DNA of 64,000 bases from Neobacillus niacini (GTDB lineage Bacteria > Bacillota > Bacilli > Bacillales > Cytobacillaceae): positions 1-64,000 of the forward strand of contig NZ_JAMBOB010000003.1 of NCBI RefSeq assembly GCF_023715415.1, read 5' to 3'. A program made the translations under genes and the position numbers. The notes below the pieces were generated by a model, which made no database searches, was not told where the DNA came from, and saw only the letters and a program-made list of their open reading frames with translations. Below, piece by piece: positions 32,384 through 41,247 of this stretch. Numbering within the stretch: position 1 is the stretch's first letter; each line of letters begins with the position of its first letter.

Positions 32384-32411
32384 TTGTAAACCTGTAAAAT
32401 AATTGTATAAT
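32384..32411 (+). promoter_or_regulatory. Candidate sigma-A promoter for the STAND gene
   Basis: TTGTAA (32384-32389), 16 bases, then a perfect TATAAT (32406-32411). It lies 110 bases before the ATG; no other good promoter is seen in the gap. Confidence 0.5.
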
Positions 32412-32521
32412 TATTACACTGGTATTAAAAAATTATTACTTTACTAAGATAGTGATTTCCTTGATTAGTATAAAGGCAGGACTATCTAGAAATAAAAGAT
32501 GTTTATTCAGGCGGTGTTAAT

Positions 32522-35500
32522 ATGAATCTAAATCAATTTTTGATTTCACTTAATTTAGAAAAGTACATAGAAAAATTTGAAGAAGAAGAGGTAACGTTTG
32601 AAGATTTAATTTCATTTAGTGAAGAAGTTTTAGATAGTCTTAAAATTAAGAATGGTCCTAGAATAAGGATCATTAATGCTTTAAAAAATCATAATTTTCA
32701 ACTTGAAAAGGAATCATCTTCTACTGATTCTAATGGAGATCATTTCTTTCGTAAGTTATGTGACGATGAGCAACTTTGGTTTAATCCAGCATTTCAGAAC
32801 AGCACTTCCGTTATTGCCCATGAATACGCACGTTTATACAAATTACTTAAGGAAGGTCAATCTTTTGGTGCGATGTTGCAGATTAAGGACCTTATGGAAG
32901 TATTGCTTAAATTTCCTGTCTTAATTTGTGTCAGTAATATTTATTCTCTTAGAGAAAGGTCAGATGCTGAAATAAAGGTTCTGGTCGCGATGTTAGAGAA
33001 GCCTCTCTCTCTGGGTGATTGGGAGAAAATTGGAGGTAAGTTAATCAAATTACCTTCTACTCATCCTACTCTGAAGCAAGTGTTAAAAAGAACATTAAAA
33101 TTATTTAGTGAGGAGAAAATCGTAAACTGGCGAAATAATAAATTAGGCCATGGTGCCTTATCATTTGATATCGATGAAGACTTTCGTCAGGATCTCGTGA
33201 AAAAACTGAAAGCCCTAAGACTTTATTTTATAGAAACGTTGGAATTAGATAAGCAAATCCACCTTTATCTTAAGCAGCACGGGAATGCACATCGACTCTC
33301 TGGTGAAGAGGCCATGTCCCATATTGAAAATGACACTTCTGATATTTCAGTAAGGTTAAATGCGGATCTAACAGTTCCTTTATTCCCTTTTATTTTAAGC
33401 AGCGATAACAGCATCTATTTTTTTGATACCTATTATTCTAATAAAGACAAAACAATGGTGCTTGATTATACAAAGGGTAAAAAGAAAACCCATCAGGAAG
33501 TCAATGAATTGATAAAAGGAACACGCCGGGATTTAGATTTCATTATCCCCAAAAGGTCAACAGTGGACGATCGAACGTATTCCATGATTGAAGCAGAGAT
33601 TCTTAATAAAATTGGTGAAGTAAAGGATTTTCAAAGTCCAAGGTATCTCATTGATGACCTTTCCACAGCTATTAATAAACATCCGAAAGGTCTTTTCTTG
33701 ATTCAAATGGAGCGAGGAACAGGTAAAACAACCTTTACCAGAGCATTAGATGAAATGTCATTAAATAAGTATCAGGAGCAATTAAACTGTTCGGTTCGGG
33801 CCTATTACATTAACGATTCGTTCAGTTATAAAATGAATTATTTTTCCGAAAGGGTTCATGATATTTTACGTCAAGATAAGGACGGAAAAAACCGGATTGT
33901 TGGAATAGAGGGAGTCCATTCAAATAGTAAGAATAAAAAGGGCGAATTTGCCCGAATGATTAATGAATTTTCAGAGGAACATCGAACACACTTTGAGCAT
34001 GATAAATTACTTCTTGTTATTGATGGTTTGGATGAGATTCCAGGACAAGTGAAGGAATCGATTTTTGATTTTATACCGGATGAAACCATGTTGGATGATG
34101 GGGTGTACATTCTATTAACGAGCAGAATGAATGAAGAACTCACACCTTTTACTCAGTTTAATTTGGATCAGTTCACTTTTACAGAGCAATTTAAGTACAA
34201 ACGAGATTATGAACAAAACCGTGATGTCTTGGTCTCATATTTAAAGAAGGAGTTATTGTCTAACAGTACAATGACGAAAGAACATGAACAACTGTTTGAT
34301 GAATTAATCATAAAGGCAGAAAATCGTTTTTTATATTTAAAAGCGATTAAAGAGCTGCATATTACATATAAAGGGAAACTTGATGTAAAGGATCTTCCAA
34401 AAGGATCTGAGTTGTTTAGCTTTTATTTAAACAAGCTGCATGACATGTATGGGAATAAATTTTATGAGAATCTTAGACGGATTCTCTTGATTGTTTCAGG
34501 AGCTTTTGAAGGCCTTACGTTTAGAGAAATTTCCTATTTATCTGGAGAGGATAAGCCAACCTTTACCTTTTTGGCCTATTTATTAGATTTACGTATTTTC
34601 CTTAAAGTGGATCGGTCCTATCGGGGGAACCTCATTACCATATCTCACGACGAATGGAAAAAATTGATTTTTGAAAAATATGAAACAGAATTAGATCAGC
34701 TAACCAAAGGTTGGTTAGAGGATATCCTCTATTTAAAAGAAAACCCTCGGCAAATGAATTGGGCGAGTGTGGAATGCGATGGAGAGGTTTATCTTATAAC
34801 CAACACCTTAAACTATCTAGAATTTATAAATGATGAAAATATAACGAATCAGATCTATAATCAATCGTTCGTGGAATTTAGTCATCAATTGGCAAACTAT
34901 CTTAAGGAATATTCCGTAGTAGAATACCTGAGAGTACGTCGCATTCAGTTACTGAATCAACAATTAACGATATTAGAGGCCGTGCAAGGTAAGGAAACGG
35001 ACATTGCTGATCGCTATATGCTGCGTGGTGAGGCCTATTATTTATTAATGAAGTATAAAGAAGCTTTTCAAGATTATAATGAAGCGATTAAAAGGCAAGA
35101 AAACTTGTTTAAAAGGCAAATGTTACCTGATCCGGATTCATTACCATTAAGTTATGCGAAACGAGGAGCAGCTTATCGTCGTGCCGGGTATTTTAATCAA
35201 GCAGTTGAGGATTTAACGAAATCTATTAATCTGAGAAACAATCTTCTAAATCAAGAAGTACCTGTCGACCTTATCAGTCAGGCGGAACACTTGGAACAAA
35301 GAGGATATACCTACAGATGGCAAGGACGGTTCCAGGAGGCTTTAGAAGATATTAACGAGGCTATTAAGCTATTACAATCACTCGAAGAAAATCAAATTGA
35401 CGTCTCAAGCGAGTTGATTCTTAATATTATTATGAGTAGAGGAACCATTTCGTTGGATTTAGGTGACTACGAATCTGGAATAGAGGAATTTGAAGCTACG

Positions 35501-36013
35501 ACCACTCTTGGAAGAAAGTCACTTATGGAAGGAAAATTAATCGATATTAGTCAATTGGCCAGCACTATCATGATGTTGGGAAATGCTTATAATCTAAATA
35601 AGCAATATGATATAGGTTTAAAATATTGTACTGAGGCGATTGACCTTTGCAGAACATTAGATCAGAACGGCCAATTACCAAATAGAGATTATTTTTCATC
35701 TGCTTTAAAGTATCGTGGTGAAGGTCGGTGTGCATCGGGCGATGTTAGTGGGGGACTGGATGATTTAGATGAAGCTATTAATAATAGAAGGAATTTGTTA
35801 AAAGAGGGCATTTTACCAAAATTCCATACCTTGATTGAGACATTGCATGCAAGGATGAAGGTACACATAAGTCACGGTAATAAACGAGAAGCAATTCAAG
35901 ACGGCGAAGAAATATTGGATTATATAGATCAATTAAGACAAACAGGAAAATGGGTTGATGAAATCCTAGTAAATACAATTAAGCAAGATTTGGACAAATT
36001 GTCAATGAGTTAG
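32522..36013 (+). CDS. STAND/NACHT-type NTPase with SAM, HEPN-like and TPR regions (probable defence protein)
   Basis: A 1163-residue, NLR-like protein. Residues 1-62 form a sterile alpha motif domain (L-N-L-E-K-Y-I-E-K-F, then L-K-I-K-N-G-P-R-I-R-I). Residues about 80-245 are helical and contain W-R-N-N-K-L-G-H (R204-x5-H210), matching the R-x4-6-H of HEPN RNases. A beta-rich stretch (about 280-345) follows. The NTPase has Walker A R-G-T-G-K-T-T (398-404), Walker B L-L-L-V-I-D-G-L-D-E (496-505) and sensor L-L-T-S-R (531-535). Residues about 825-1150 are TPR repeats (A-Y-Y-x-x-x-K-Y-x-E-A-F-x-D-Y-N-E-A-I). No signal peptide or TM. It stands alone beside the arsenic island. A trigger-oligomerise-kill mechanism is inferred from the class. 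Confidence 0.85.
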   Translation: MNLNQFLISLNLEKYIEKFEEEEVTFEDLISFSEEVLDSLKIKNGPRIRIINALKNHNFQLEKESSSTDSNGDHFFRKLCDDEQLWFNPAFQNSTSVIAHEYARLYKLLKEGQSFGAMLQIKDLMEVLLKFPVLICVSNIYSLRERSDAEIKVLVAMLEKPLSLGDWEKIGGKLIKLPSTHPTLKQVLKRTLKLFSEEKIVNWRNNKLGHGALSFDIDEDFRQDLVKKLKALRLYFIETLELDKQIHLYLKQHGNAHRLSGEEAMSHIENDTSDISVRLNADLTVPLFPFILSSDNSIYFFDTYYSNKDKTMVLDYTKGKKKTHQEVNELIKGTRRDLDFIIPKRSTVDDRTYSMIEAEILNKIGEVKDFQSPRYLIDDLSTAINKHPKGLFLIQMERGTGKTTFTRALDEMSLNKYQEQLNCSVRAYYINDSFSYKMNYFSERVHDILRQDKDGKNRIVGIEGVHSNSKNKKGEFARMINEFSEEHRTHFEHDKLLLVIDGLDEIPGQVKESIFDFIPDETMLDDGVYILLTSRMNEELTPFTQFNLDQFTFTEQFKYKRDYEQNRDVLVSYLKKELLSNSTMTKEHEQLFDELIIKAENRFLYLKAIKELHITYKGKLDVKDLPKGSELFSFYLNKLHDMYGNKFYENLRRILLIVSGAFEGLTFREISYLSGEDKPTFTFLAYLLDLRIFLKVDRSYRGNLITISHDEWKKLIFEKYETELDQLTKGWLEDILYLKENPRQMNWASVECDGEVYLITNTLNYLEFINDENITNQIYNQSFVEFSHQLANYLKEYSVVEYLRVRRIQLLNQQLTILEAVQGKETDIADRYMLRGEAYYLLMKYKEAFQDYNEAIKRQENLFKRQMLPDPDSLPLSYAKRGAAYRRAGYFNQAVEDLTKSINLRNNLLNQEVPVDLISQAEHLEQRGYTYRWQGRFQEALEDINEAIKLLQSLEENQIDVSSELILNIIMSRGTISLDLGDYESGIEEFEATTTLGRKSLMEGKLIDISQLASTIMMLGNAYNLNKQYDIGLKYCTEAIDLCRTLDQNGQLPNRDYFSSALKYRGEGRCASGDVSGGLDDLDEAINNRRNLLKEGILPKFHTLIETLHARMKVHISHGNKREAIQDGEEILDYIDQLRQTGKWVDEILVNTIKQDLDKLSMS

Positions 36014-36208
36014 CGAACAGAAATAGTAAATATCCACTTTTTAGGGGGAGAAGCATTCGAAGATAAATATCAAATGTTTCTCTTTTTTTAGTTTTCTTCG
36101 AAAATAAGTAATGGAAGATAGTGAGATATTTTACGTTTGGACATATTTAATTGTGAATTGGAAATTTTAGTAGTAATGTGTTTCTGAATATGAAAGGGGT
36201 GTGGGGAT
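36014..36208. other. Gap between the STAND gene and rbsK
   Basis: TTCGAAG (36057-36063) and CTTCGAA (36095-36101) are inverted arms around a T-rich middle, which may act as a weak terminator. Nothing else is seen. Confidence 0.3.
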
Positions 36209-37108
36209 ATGACCGGTAGGCAAATAACCGTAATTGGAAGTATTAATATGGATTTAGTGACAAGTACTTTTCAGATACCTAAGGTTGGAGAAACTGTGTT
36301 GGGTCAATCTTTTCATACGATTCCGGGTGGGAAGGGTGCAAATCAAGCTGTGGCTGCGGCCCGTCTTGGTGGTGATGTAACGATGATTGGCGCTGTGGGA
36401 GACGATTCCTTTGGTAAAACACTCGTTGATCATTTAACTAATCAGGGAATAAATATGAAAAATATTTTAGAAGTTAAGGGTGTTTCTACTGGAATTGCTT
36501 CTATTATAGTATCGGAAGCAGACAATAGTATTATTGTTGTTCCCGGAGCAAATAACTATATAACACCGGAGATTATCGAAAAACATGAAGAAAGAATCAA
36601 AGCTAGCAGTATTCTTTTATTGCAATTAGAGATTCCCATTGAAAGTGTTATTAGAGCCGCAGAGCTTGCGAAAAAGCATGGAGTTCTGACGATATTAAAT
36701 CCGGCACCGATTCAAAAGCTTCCACAGGAATTATTAGAGATGGTGGATTATGTAACACCGAATGAACATGAGCAGACACTGCTGTTTGCTTCCATAGACG
36801 AAAGTAATCAAATAGTAGGAAAGTTAATGGAAAAGTGTATCGTCACAAAAGGATCTAAAGGGGTTATGGTATATAAAAATGGCGAAAAAATAGAAATTCC
36901 AAGTATCAAGGTGGACGCTGTAGATACTACTGGTGCAGGCGATTCATTTAACGGTGCATTAGCCTATGCTTTATGTGAAGGGCTAGAAATTGAAGAGGCT
37001 TGTCGATTTGCCAATGTGGTTGGGGCCATTTCCGTTACAAAGCTAGGTGCGCAAACGGGAATGCCAACCAAAAAGGAAGTCGAAGAATTTTTGCAAGTAC
37101 ATAAATAA
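36209..37108 (+). CDS. rbsK: Ribokinase
   Basis: A 299-residue PfkB-family sugar kinase that phosphorylates D-ribose with ATP. The N-terminal G-S-I-N-M-D-L-V, the PfkB signature 1 with G-G-K-G-A-N-Q at 40-46, the N-P-A-P motif near 164, and signature 2 D-T-T-G-A-G-D-S-F (catalytic D245) are present. Length is normal. AAAGGGGTGTGGGG precedes the ATG. A nucleoside hydrolase gene follows 21 bases later, so the pair likely salvages ribose released from nucleosides. No rbs transporter or LacI regulator is in the window. Confidence 0.93.
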   Translation: MTGRQITVIGSINMDLVTSTFQIPKVGETVLGQSFHTIPGGKGANQAVAAARLGGDVTMIGAVGDDSFGKTLVDHLTNQGINMKNILEVKGVSTGIASIIVSEADNSIIVVPGANNYITPEIIEKHEERIKASSILLLQLEIPIESVIRAAELAKKHGVLTILNPAPIQKLPQELLEMVDYVTPNEHEQTLLFASIDESNQIVGKLMEKCIVTKGSKGVMVYKNGEKIEIPSIKVDAVDTTGAGDSFNGALAYALCEGLEIEEACRFANVVGAISVTKLGAQTGMPTKKEVEEFLQVHK

Positions 37109-37129
37109 ACATAAATGGAGTGAGGTTTC

Positions 37130-38041
37130 ATGAAGTCAGTCATATTGGATGTCGACACGGGGATTGATGATGCTTTGGCGATTGCCTATGCTTTAAATTC
37201 TCCAGAGTTAGAGGTAATTGGTCTTACAACATGCTTTGGAAATGGCCCTATTGAATATACCACCCGCAATACATTAGTGATTTTAGAACAGTTAGGAAAG
37301 CGTGTTCCAGTGTATATGGGAGCTGATAAACCACTCTGTAGGCCAGCTAAGAAATTTCCTACACATGTTCATGGCGATGATGGGCTGGGTAACCAGGTTG
37401 GAAGAGCTCCTTTCATGGAAGCAGAAAATATAGGTGCAGTGGATTATATCATTAGCGAAGTGAAAAAACGTCCACACGAAATTACAATCATTGCGGTCGG
37501 ACCACTGACGAATCTAGCACTTGCGGTGAAAAAGAACCCTGAAATCGTCTCTCTTGTAAAAGAGGTAGTCATTATGGGTGGTGCTGTTTTTGTGAAGGGG
37601 AACGTCACTCCATATAGTGAAGCAAATGTAATAACCGATCCTGAAGCAGCAGAATGTGTGTTTTCATCAGGGTTACCCGTAACCGTTGTAGGTCTTGATG
37701 TCACGATGCAGACACTATTACCAAATTCCACATTAGAAGATTGGCGAGCCTCGGGTACGGATGTGGGGCAATTTTTTGCGGATATGACCAGTTTTTATAT
37801 GCAGGCATATGAAACGTTTAACCCGGGAATTGGCGGATGTGCCCTTCATGACCCACTTGCAGTAGGAGTTGTGATAGACTCTGGTTTTGTAAAGAAGGAA
37901 AAATGGAATGTAAAGGTTGTTTTAGAGGGGGAAGAAACAGGGAGAACGGTAGCACATGCTGAAGGTGAGCCGAAAATTCAGGTTTGTACTCAGGTTGAAG
38001 CAGAAACCTTTTTAAACCATTTTCTAGGCAGGCTATTTTAG
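37130..38041 (+). CDS. Inosine/uridine-preferring nucleoside hydrolase
   Basis: A 303-residue IUNH-family N-ribohydrolase that splits ribonucleosides into base and ribose. The Ca2+-binding N-terminal motif D-V-D-T-G-I-D-D-A (D7, D9, D13, D14) has Thr where Pro is usual. Also present are the V-M-G-G-A-V block and the C-terminal H-D-P-L-A (Asp ligand). GGAGTGAGG precedes the ATG. It is the second gene of the operon with ribokinase, giving a nucleoside-to-ribose-5-phosphate salvage route. Confidence 0.92.
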   Translation: MKSVILDVDTGIDDALAIAYALNSPELEVIGLTTCFGNGPIEYTTRNTLVILEQLGKRVPVYMGADKPLCRPAKKFPTHVHGDDGLGNQVGRAPFMEAENIGAVDYIISEVKKRPHEITIIAVGPLTNLALAVKKNPEIVSLVKEVVIMGGAVFVKGNVTPYSEANVITDPEAAECVFSSGLPVTVVGLDVTMQTLLPNSTLEDWRASGTDVGQFFADMTSFYMQAYETFNPGIGGCALHDPLAVGVVIDSGFVKKEKWNVKVVLEGEETGRTVAHAEGEPKIQVCTQVEAETFLNHFLGRLF

Positions 38042-38103
38042 AAGGTGGGCTAATCTAGGATGTTGCAAAAGTGGTATTCATAAAATGTTCCTACATATCA
38101 ACA

Positions 38104-38128
38104 CACCCTATTTTGGGTGCTTTTTTGT
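38104..38128 (+). terminator. Rho-independent terminator
   Basis: CACCC and GGGTG around TATTTT, followed by CTTTTTTG, 65 bases after the nucleoside hydrolase. Confidence 0.75.
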
Positions 38129-38224
38129 TTAAAAAGTAGAATTAATTACAGAATTAACCGTTCTACTGTTAATATGAGAGAATGAAACGTATATGGAAGT
38201 ATGGTGAAAGGAGCTCTTTATGAA

Positions 38225-38524
38225 ATGAAATTGATTGATGAGTATTTCGAAACAGCAATTGAGGCGTGGAATATGATGCAAAAGACTTCCGGTGATGACG
38301 GGGCAGAATGGGCAGAAAGATTTGAACGCTACTTTTATGAATTTATCGACGAATTAAAGAAATGGTGGGCAACTCTTGATCCAAAACCAACAAATCTAGA
38401 TGAAGCTGAGGAGTTACCTGAAATAAAAAAGTGGATGGAGCAAATCCCTGCTCCTGTACAACTAAACTTTCTTACAGAATTAGAGGATATTTTGGATGGA
38501 GTTGAAACAGAACGGTTTGATTAA
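38225..38524 (+). CDS. Small acidic protein, function unknown
   Basis: A 99-residue acidic, Trp-rich, probably helical protein (E-A-W-N-M-M-Q-K, R-F-E-R-Y-F-Y-E-F-I-D-E-L-K-K-W-W). The ATG at 38225 follows AAAGGAG by 11 bases; the in-frame ATG at 38201 lacks an RBS. No TM or signal. It sits between unrelated genes and I do not recognise the family. Confidence 0.65.
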   Translation: MKLIDEYFETAIEAWNMMQKTSGDDGAEWAERFERYFYEFIDELKKWWATLDPKPTNLDEAEELPEIKKWMEQIPAPVQLNFLTELEDILDGVETERFD

Positions 38525-38618
38525 GAAATGGAGCATTGTGGAGTAATAACGAAGAAATAGATTGAAGTTTAGAGGATTGATGGCAATACAATAATAGAGA
38601 AATAAAGGAGGAATACCT

Positions 38619-39533
38619 ATGATAAATACAAATCAAAAAATTGTTCCGCATTTATGGTATGACAAGGAGGCAAAAGAAGCAGTTGAGTTTTACACATCCA
38701 TATTCCCGGAATCAAAAATTACGAATGTAACCACCATCCATGACACACCATCAGGAAACTCTGATATCGTCTCCTTTGAGCTTTGGGGACAAAAGTTTAT
38801 GGCAATCAGCGCAGGTCCATATTTCAAAATCAATCCATCGGTGTCCTTTATCGTTAATTTTGACCCATCACGAGAAAAAGACGCAAGCGAAAAAATAAAT
38901 GAGGTATGGAACAAATTATCAGATGGCGGCACAGCGTTAATGCCATTTGATAAGTATCCCTTCAGCGAGAAGTACGGATGGATTCAGGATAAATATGGAT
39001 TGTCCTGGCAGTTAATGCTTACTAATCCAGCAGGTGAAGAGCGACCTGAAATTGTACCGTCACTTTTGTTTGTAGGAGATCAATGCGGCAACGCAGAAGA
39101 AGCGATTAACTTTTATTTATCAGTTTTTAAGAATGGAAAGCAGGGTCATATCGCTCGTTACCCTAATGGCATGGAACCGGATAAAGAAGGAACTATCATG
39201 TTCGGTGATTTTAGCTTGGAAAATAGATGGTTTGCCGCAATGGATAGTGCGCACAAGCATAATTTCAATTTCAACGAGGCTATCTCTTTTATGGTGTATT
39301 GTGAAACACAAGAAGAGATTGATTACTACTGGGATAGGCTCTCTGCAGTTCCTGAAGCTGAGCAATGCGGCTGGCTGAAGGATAAGTTTGGCGTGTCCTG
39401 GCAGATCGTGCCAAGTGAGATGGACGAGATGTTGAGCAAAGGAACGCCTGAGCAACGTGAGCGCCTAACGAAAGCATTTCTTAAAATGAAGAAATTTGAT
39501 CTTGTGGAATTACAAAATGCATACAAGGGATAA
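38619..39533 (+). CDS. Tandem VOC/PhnB-like protein
   Basis: A 304-residue protein made of two PhnB-type glyoxalase-fold repeats. Repeat one starts P-H-L-W-Y-D-K-E-A-K-E-A-V-E-F-Y-T-S-I-F and ends G-L-S-W-Q-L-M; repeat two starts P-S-L-L-F-V-G-D-Q-C-G-N-A-E-E-A-I-N-F-Y-L-S-V-F and ends G-V-S-W-Q-I-V-P. This group is often labelled 3-demethylubiquinone methyltransferase-like, but that activity is not expected in Bacillus, which lacks ubiquinone. AAAGGAGGAAT precedes the ATG. Function unknown. Confidence 0.88.
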   Translation: MINTNQKIVPHLWYDKEAKEAVEFYTSIFPESKITNVTTIHDTPSGNSDIVSFELWGQKFMAISAGPYFKINPSVSFIVNFDPSREKDASEKINEVWNKLSDGGTALMPFDKYPFSEKYGWIQDKYGLSWQLMLTNPAGEERPEIVPSLLFVGDQCGNAEEAINFYLSVFKNGKQGHIARYPNGMEPDKEGTIMFGDFSLENRWFAAMDSAHKHNFNFNEAISFMVYCETQEEIDYYWDRLSAVPEAEQCGWLKDKFGVSWQIVPSEMDEMLSKGTPEQRERLTKAFLKMKKFDLVELQNAYKG

Positions 39534-39585
39534 TGAGAATTAGTGCCAAGAAAATAAGGATTTATACGGAGTAGAAAAAAAGATA

Positions 39586-39626
39586 GCCCTTAGAAATCCT
39601 GATTTTGGGGCTTCTAAGGGCATTTT
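39586..39626. terminator. Bidirectional terminator
   Basis: GCCCTTAGAA (39586-39595) pairs with TTCTAAGGGC (39612-39621), with A-run left and TTTT right. It separates convergent genes. Confidence 0.85.
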
Positions 39627-39666
39627 ATGGTCTTTTGAATCTATAGTATTTATTAAAATTTAAATG

Positions 39667-40452
39667 TTAATTCCCAGCCCCACGATATTTCTTGACCCCA
39701 GCATTCCATAGAACTATCGAAATTCCTAGGAAAAGAATTCCCATAACAGGTGTGAAAAAGGCGTAGCCATACCATTCTTCACGATTTAAAAAATAGGAAG
39801 CTGGATACACACCGACGAAGGCGAAAGGTAGAATCCAGGTTAACACAAATTGAATTACCTTGTTGTAAATGTTAATCGGGTAGCGGCCGTAATTACTGAT
39901 ATTATACATCATAGGCATAATATCGGTACGACTGTCTGACCAGAATCCTATCGTTGCAATCGAAATAAAAATCCCCGCATAAATAAAGGTCCCGCCAATT
40001 ACCATGACAATAAAGAGCAAAACATCGTACCATGCAAACGTTAAGTCTAGGTTCGCCATCGCATAACTCATAACCACTAAGCCTGTAATCGCACCGAATA
40101 ACGACTCCAGCTCGATTCGTTCTAAGATAATTTGGAAAAGACTGTGTACCGGGCGTGTCAAGATACGGTCCATTTCTCCTTTGACAATATAGCGTTCATT
40201 AAAGTCCCATATGTTAAAAAAGGACGAAAATATCGCATAAGGAACAAGGAAAAATCCATAAATAAAAATAATTTCATCGCGGTTCCAGCCGCCTAAAAAG
40301 GCTGTATGGCGGAAAACGATTAAGATGAAAATTAAATTGACACCCTGAGATAATAGGTCAGAAAGGATTTCCAGAATCGTATCAACACGATAAGTAAGCC
40401 TGGTTTTTAAATATTGAGAGGCGTATTGAAAGAACAATGATAGATAAAACAT
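39667..40452 (-). CDS. ABC-2 type permease (DUF990/COG3694-like), subunit 2
   Basis: A 261-residue membrane protein with six hydrophobic segments. R-L-T-Y-R-V-D-T-I-L-E-I-L-S-D near the N-terminus and V-K-G-E-M-D-R-I-L-T-R-P-V-H-S-L-F-Q are typical of this permease family. It is the last gene of a three-gene operon (ATPase at 41244, permease at 40456, this one), three bases after its partner. The two permeases with the NatA-like ATPase form an export complex of unknown cargo. Confidence 0.9.
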   Translation of the reverse strand: MFYLSLFFQYASQYLKTRLTYRVDTILEILSDLLSQGVNLIFILIVFRHTAFLGGWNRDEIIFIYGFFLVPYAIFSSFFNIWDFNERYIVKGEMDRILTRPVHSLFQIILERIELESLFGAITGLVVMSYAMANLDLTFAWYDVLLFIVMVIGGTFIYAGIFISIATIGFWSDSRTDIMPMMYNISNYGRYPINIYNKVIQFVLTWILPFAFVGVYPASYFLNREEWYGYAFFTPVMGILFLGISIVLWNAGVKKYRGAGN

Positions 40453-40455
40453 TGG

Positions 40456-41247
40456 TCAGCCCCCTTGTACAATTAAATGTTTTTTTGCTAATGACCATAA
40501 AAGACGAATTGGAATAAGTAAAATGACCACCCAGAATACTTGTGAAAGCAACGCATTATACATCTCTTGACCAACCAAGCCTTCTGTAAAAATCATACTT
40601 GGGATATAGCTTATGGCTTGAAAGGGCAAATAGGACATCACTTCCTGAGCCCATCCGGGATAAAAAGAGATTGGGAGGAGTAATCCTGAAAACAAATCAA
40701 TCACGACACGTTTTGCTCGAATCAATCCTGTGTTATTAAATAAAAAGAACGTCATCATACCGGTTAATAAGTTGATATACGTATTAACAATAAAACTAAA
40801 AACGAGCGAGACAAAGAAAAATAACCATGTGTTCAAACTAGCATTGAAGGTGACTGGAAAAATTAATGCCACGATAATCATACCTGGTACTGAGAAAAAC
40901 AGTAAGCGAAAGACGCCTTCCCCAAGTGCCTGCATGGTTTTCATCCCTAAATAATTATAGGGGCGGATCATTTCAATTGCGACTTTTCCGTCTTTGATTT
41001 CGGCTGCAATTTCACGATCAATGTTGTTATAGTAGAAGGCTCTTGCCATCCAGGCGACTGCCACATAGGTAGTCATTTGAGCAACGGACAATCCCTGAAT
41101 CTCTTCTTTCCCTCCATAAATCGCTGACCATAAAAAATAGTAGGCACCGATATTAATGCTATAGATTAATATCCCGCTATAATAGTTTGTTCGATAAGCG
41201 AGCATCATTAAAAAACGAACCCGAATCATTTCTAAATACATACTCAT
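40456..41247 (-). CDS. ABC-2 type permease (COG4587-like), subunit 1
   Basis: A 263-residue six-segment permease starting M-S-M-Y-L-E-M-I-R-V-R-F-L-M-M-L-A-Y-R-T-N-Y-Y. The D-G-K-V-A-I-E-M-I-R-P-Y-N-Y motif corresponds to the L-x-R-P element of its partner. Its ATG overlaps the stop of the ATPase gene by four bases, so translation is coupled. It pairs with the permease at 39667. Confidence 0.9.
   Translation of the reverse strand: MSMYLEMIRVRFLMMLAYRTNYYSGILIYSINIGAYYFLWSAIYGGKEEIQGLSVAQMTTYVAVAWMARAFYYNNIDREIAAEIKDGKVAIEMIRPYNYLGMKTMQALGEGVFRLLFFSVPGMIIVALIFPVTFNASLNTWLFFFVSLVFSFIVNTYINLLTGMMTFFLFNNTGLIRAKRVVIDLFSGLLLPISFYPGWAQEVMSYLPFQAISYIPSMIFTEGLVGQEMYNALLSQVFWVVILLIPIRLLWSLAKKHLIVQGG

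Noticed and set aside
39120-39526. Several overlapping antisense frames over the tandem VOC gene
   Set aside because: They lie opposite a clear PhnB-like gene, lack RBSs and match no family pattern.
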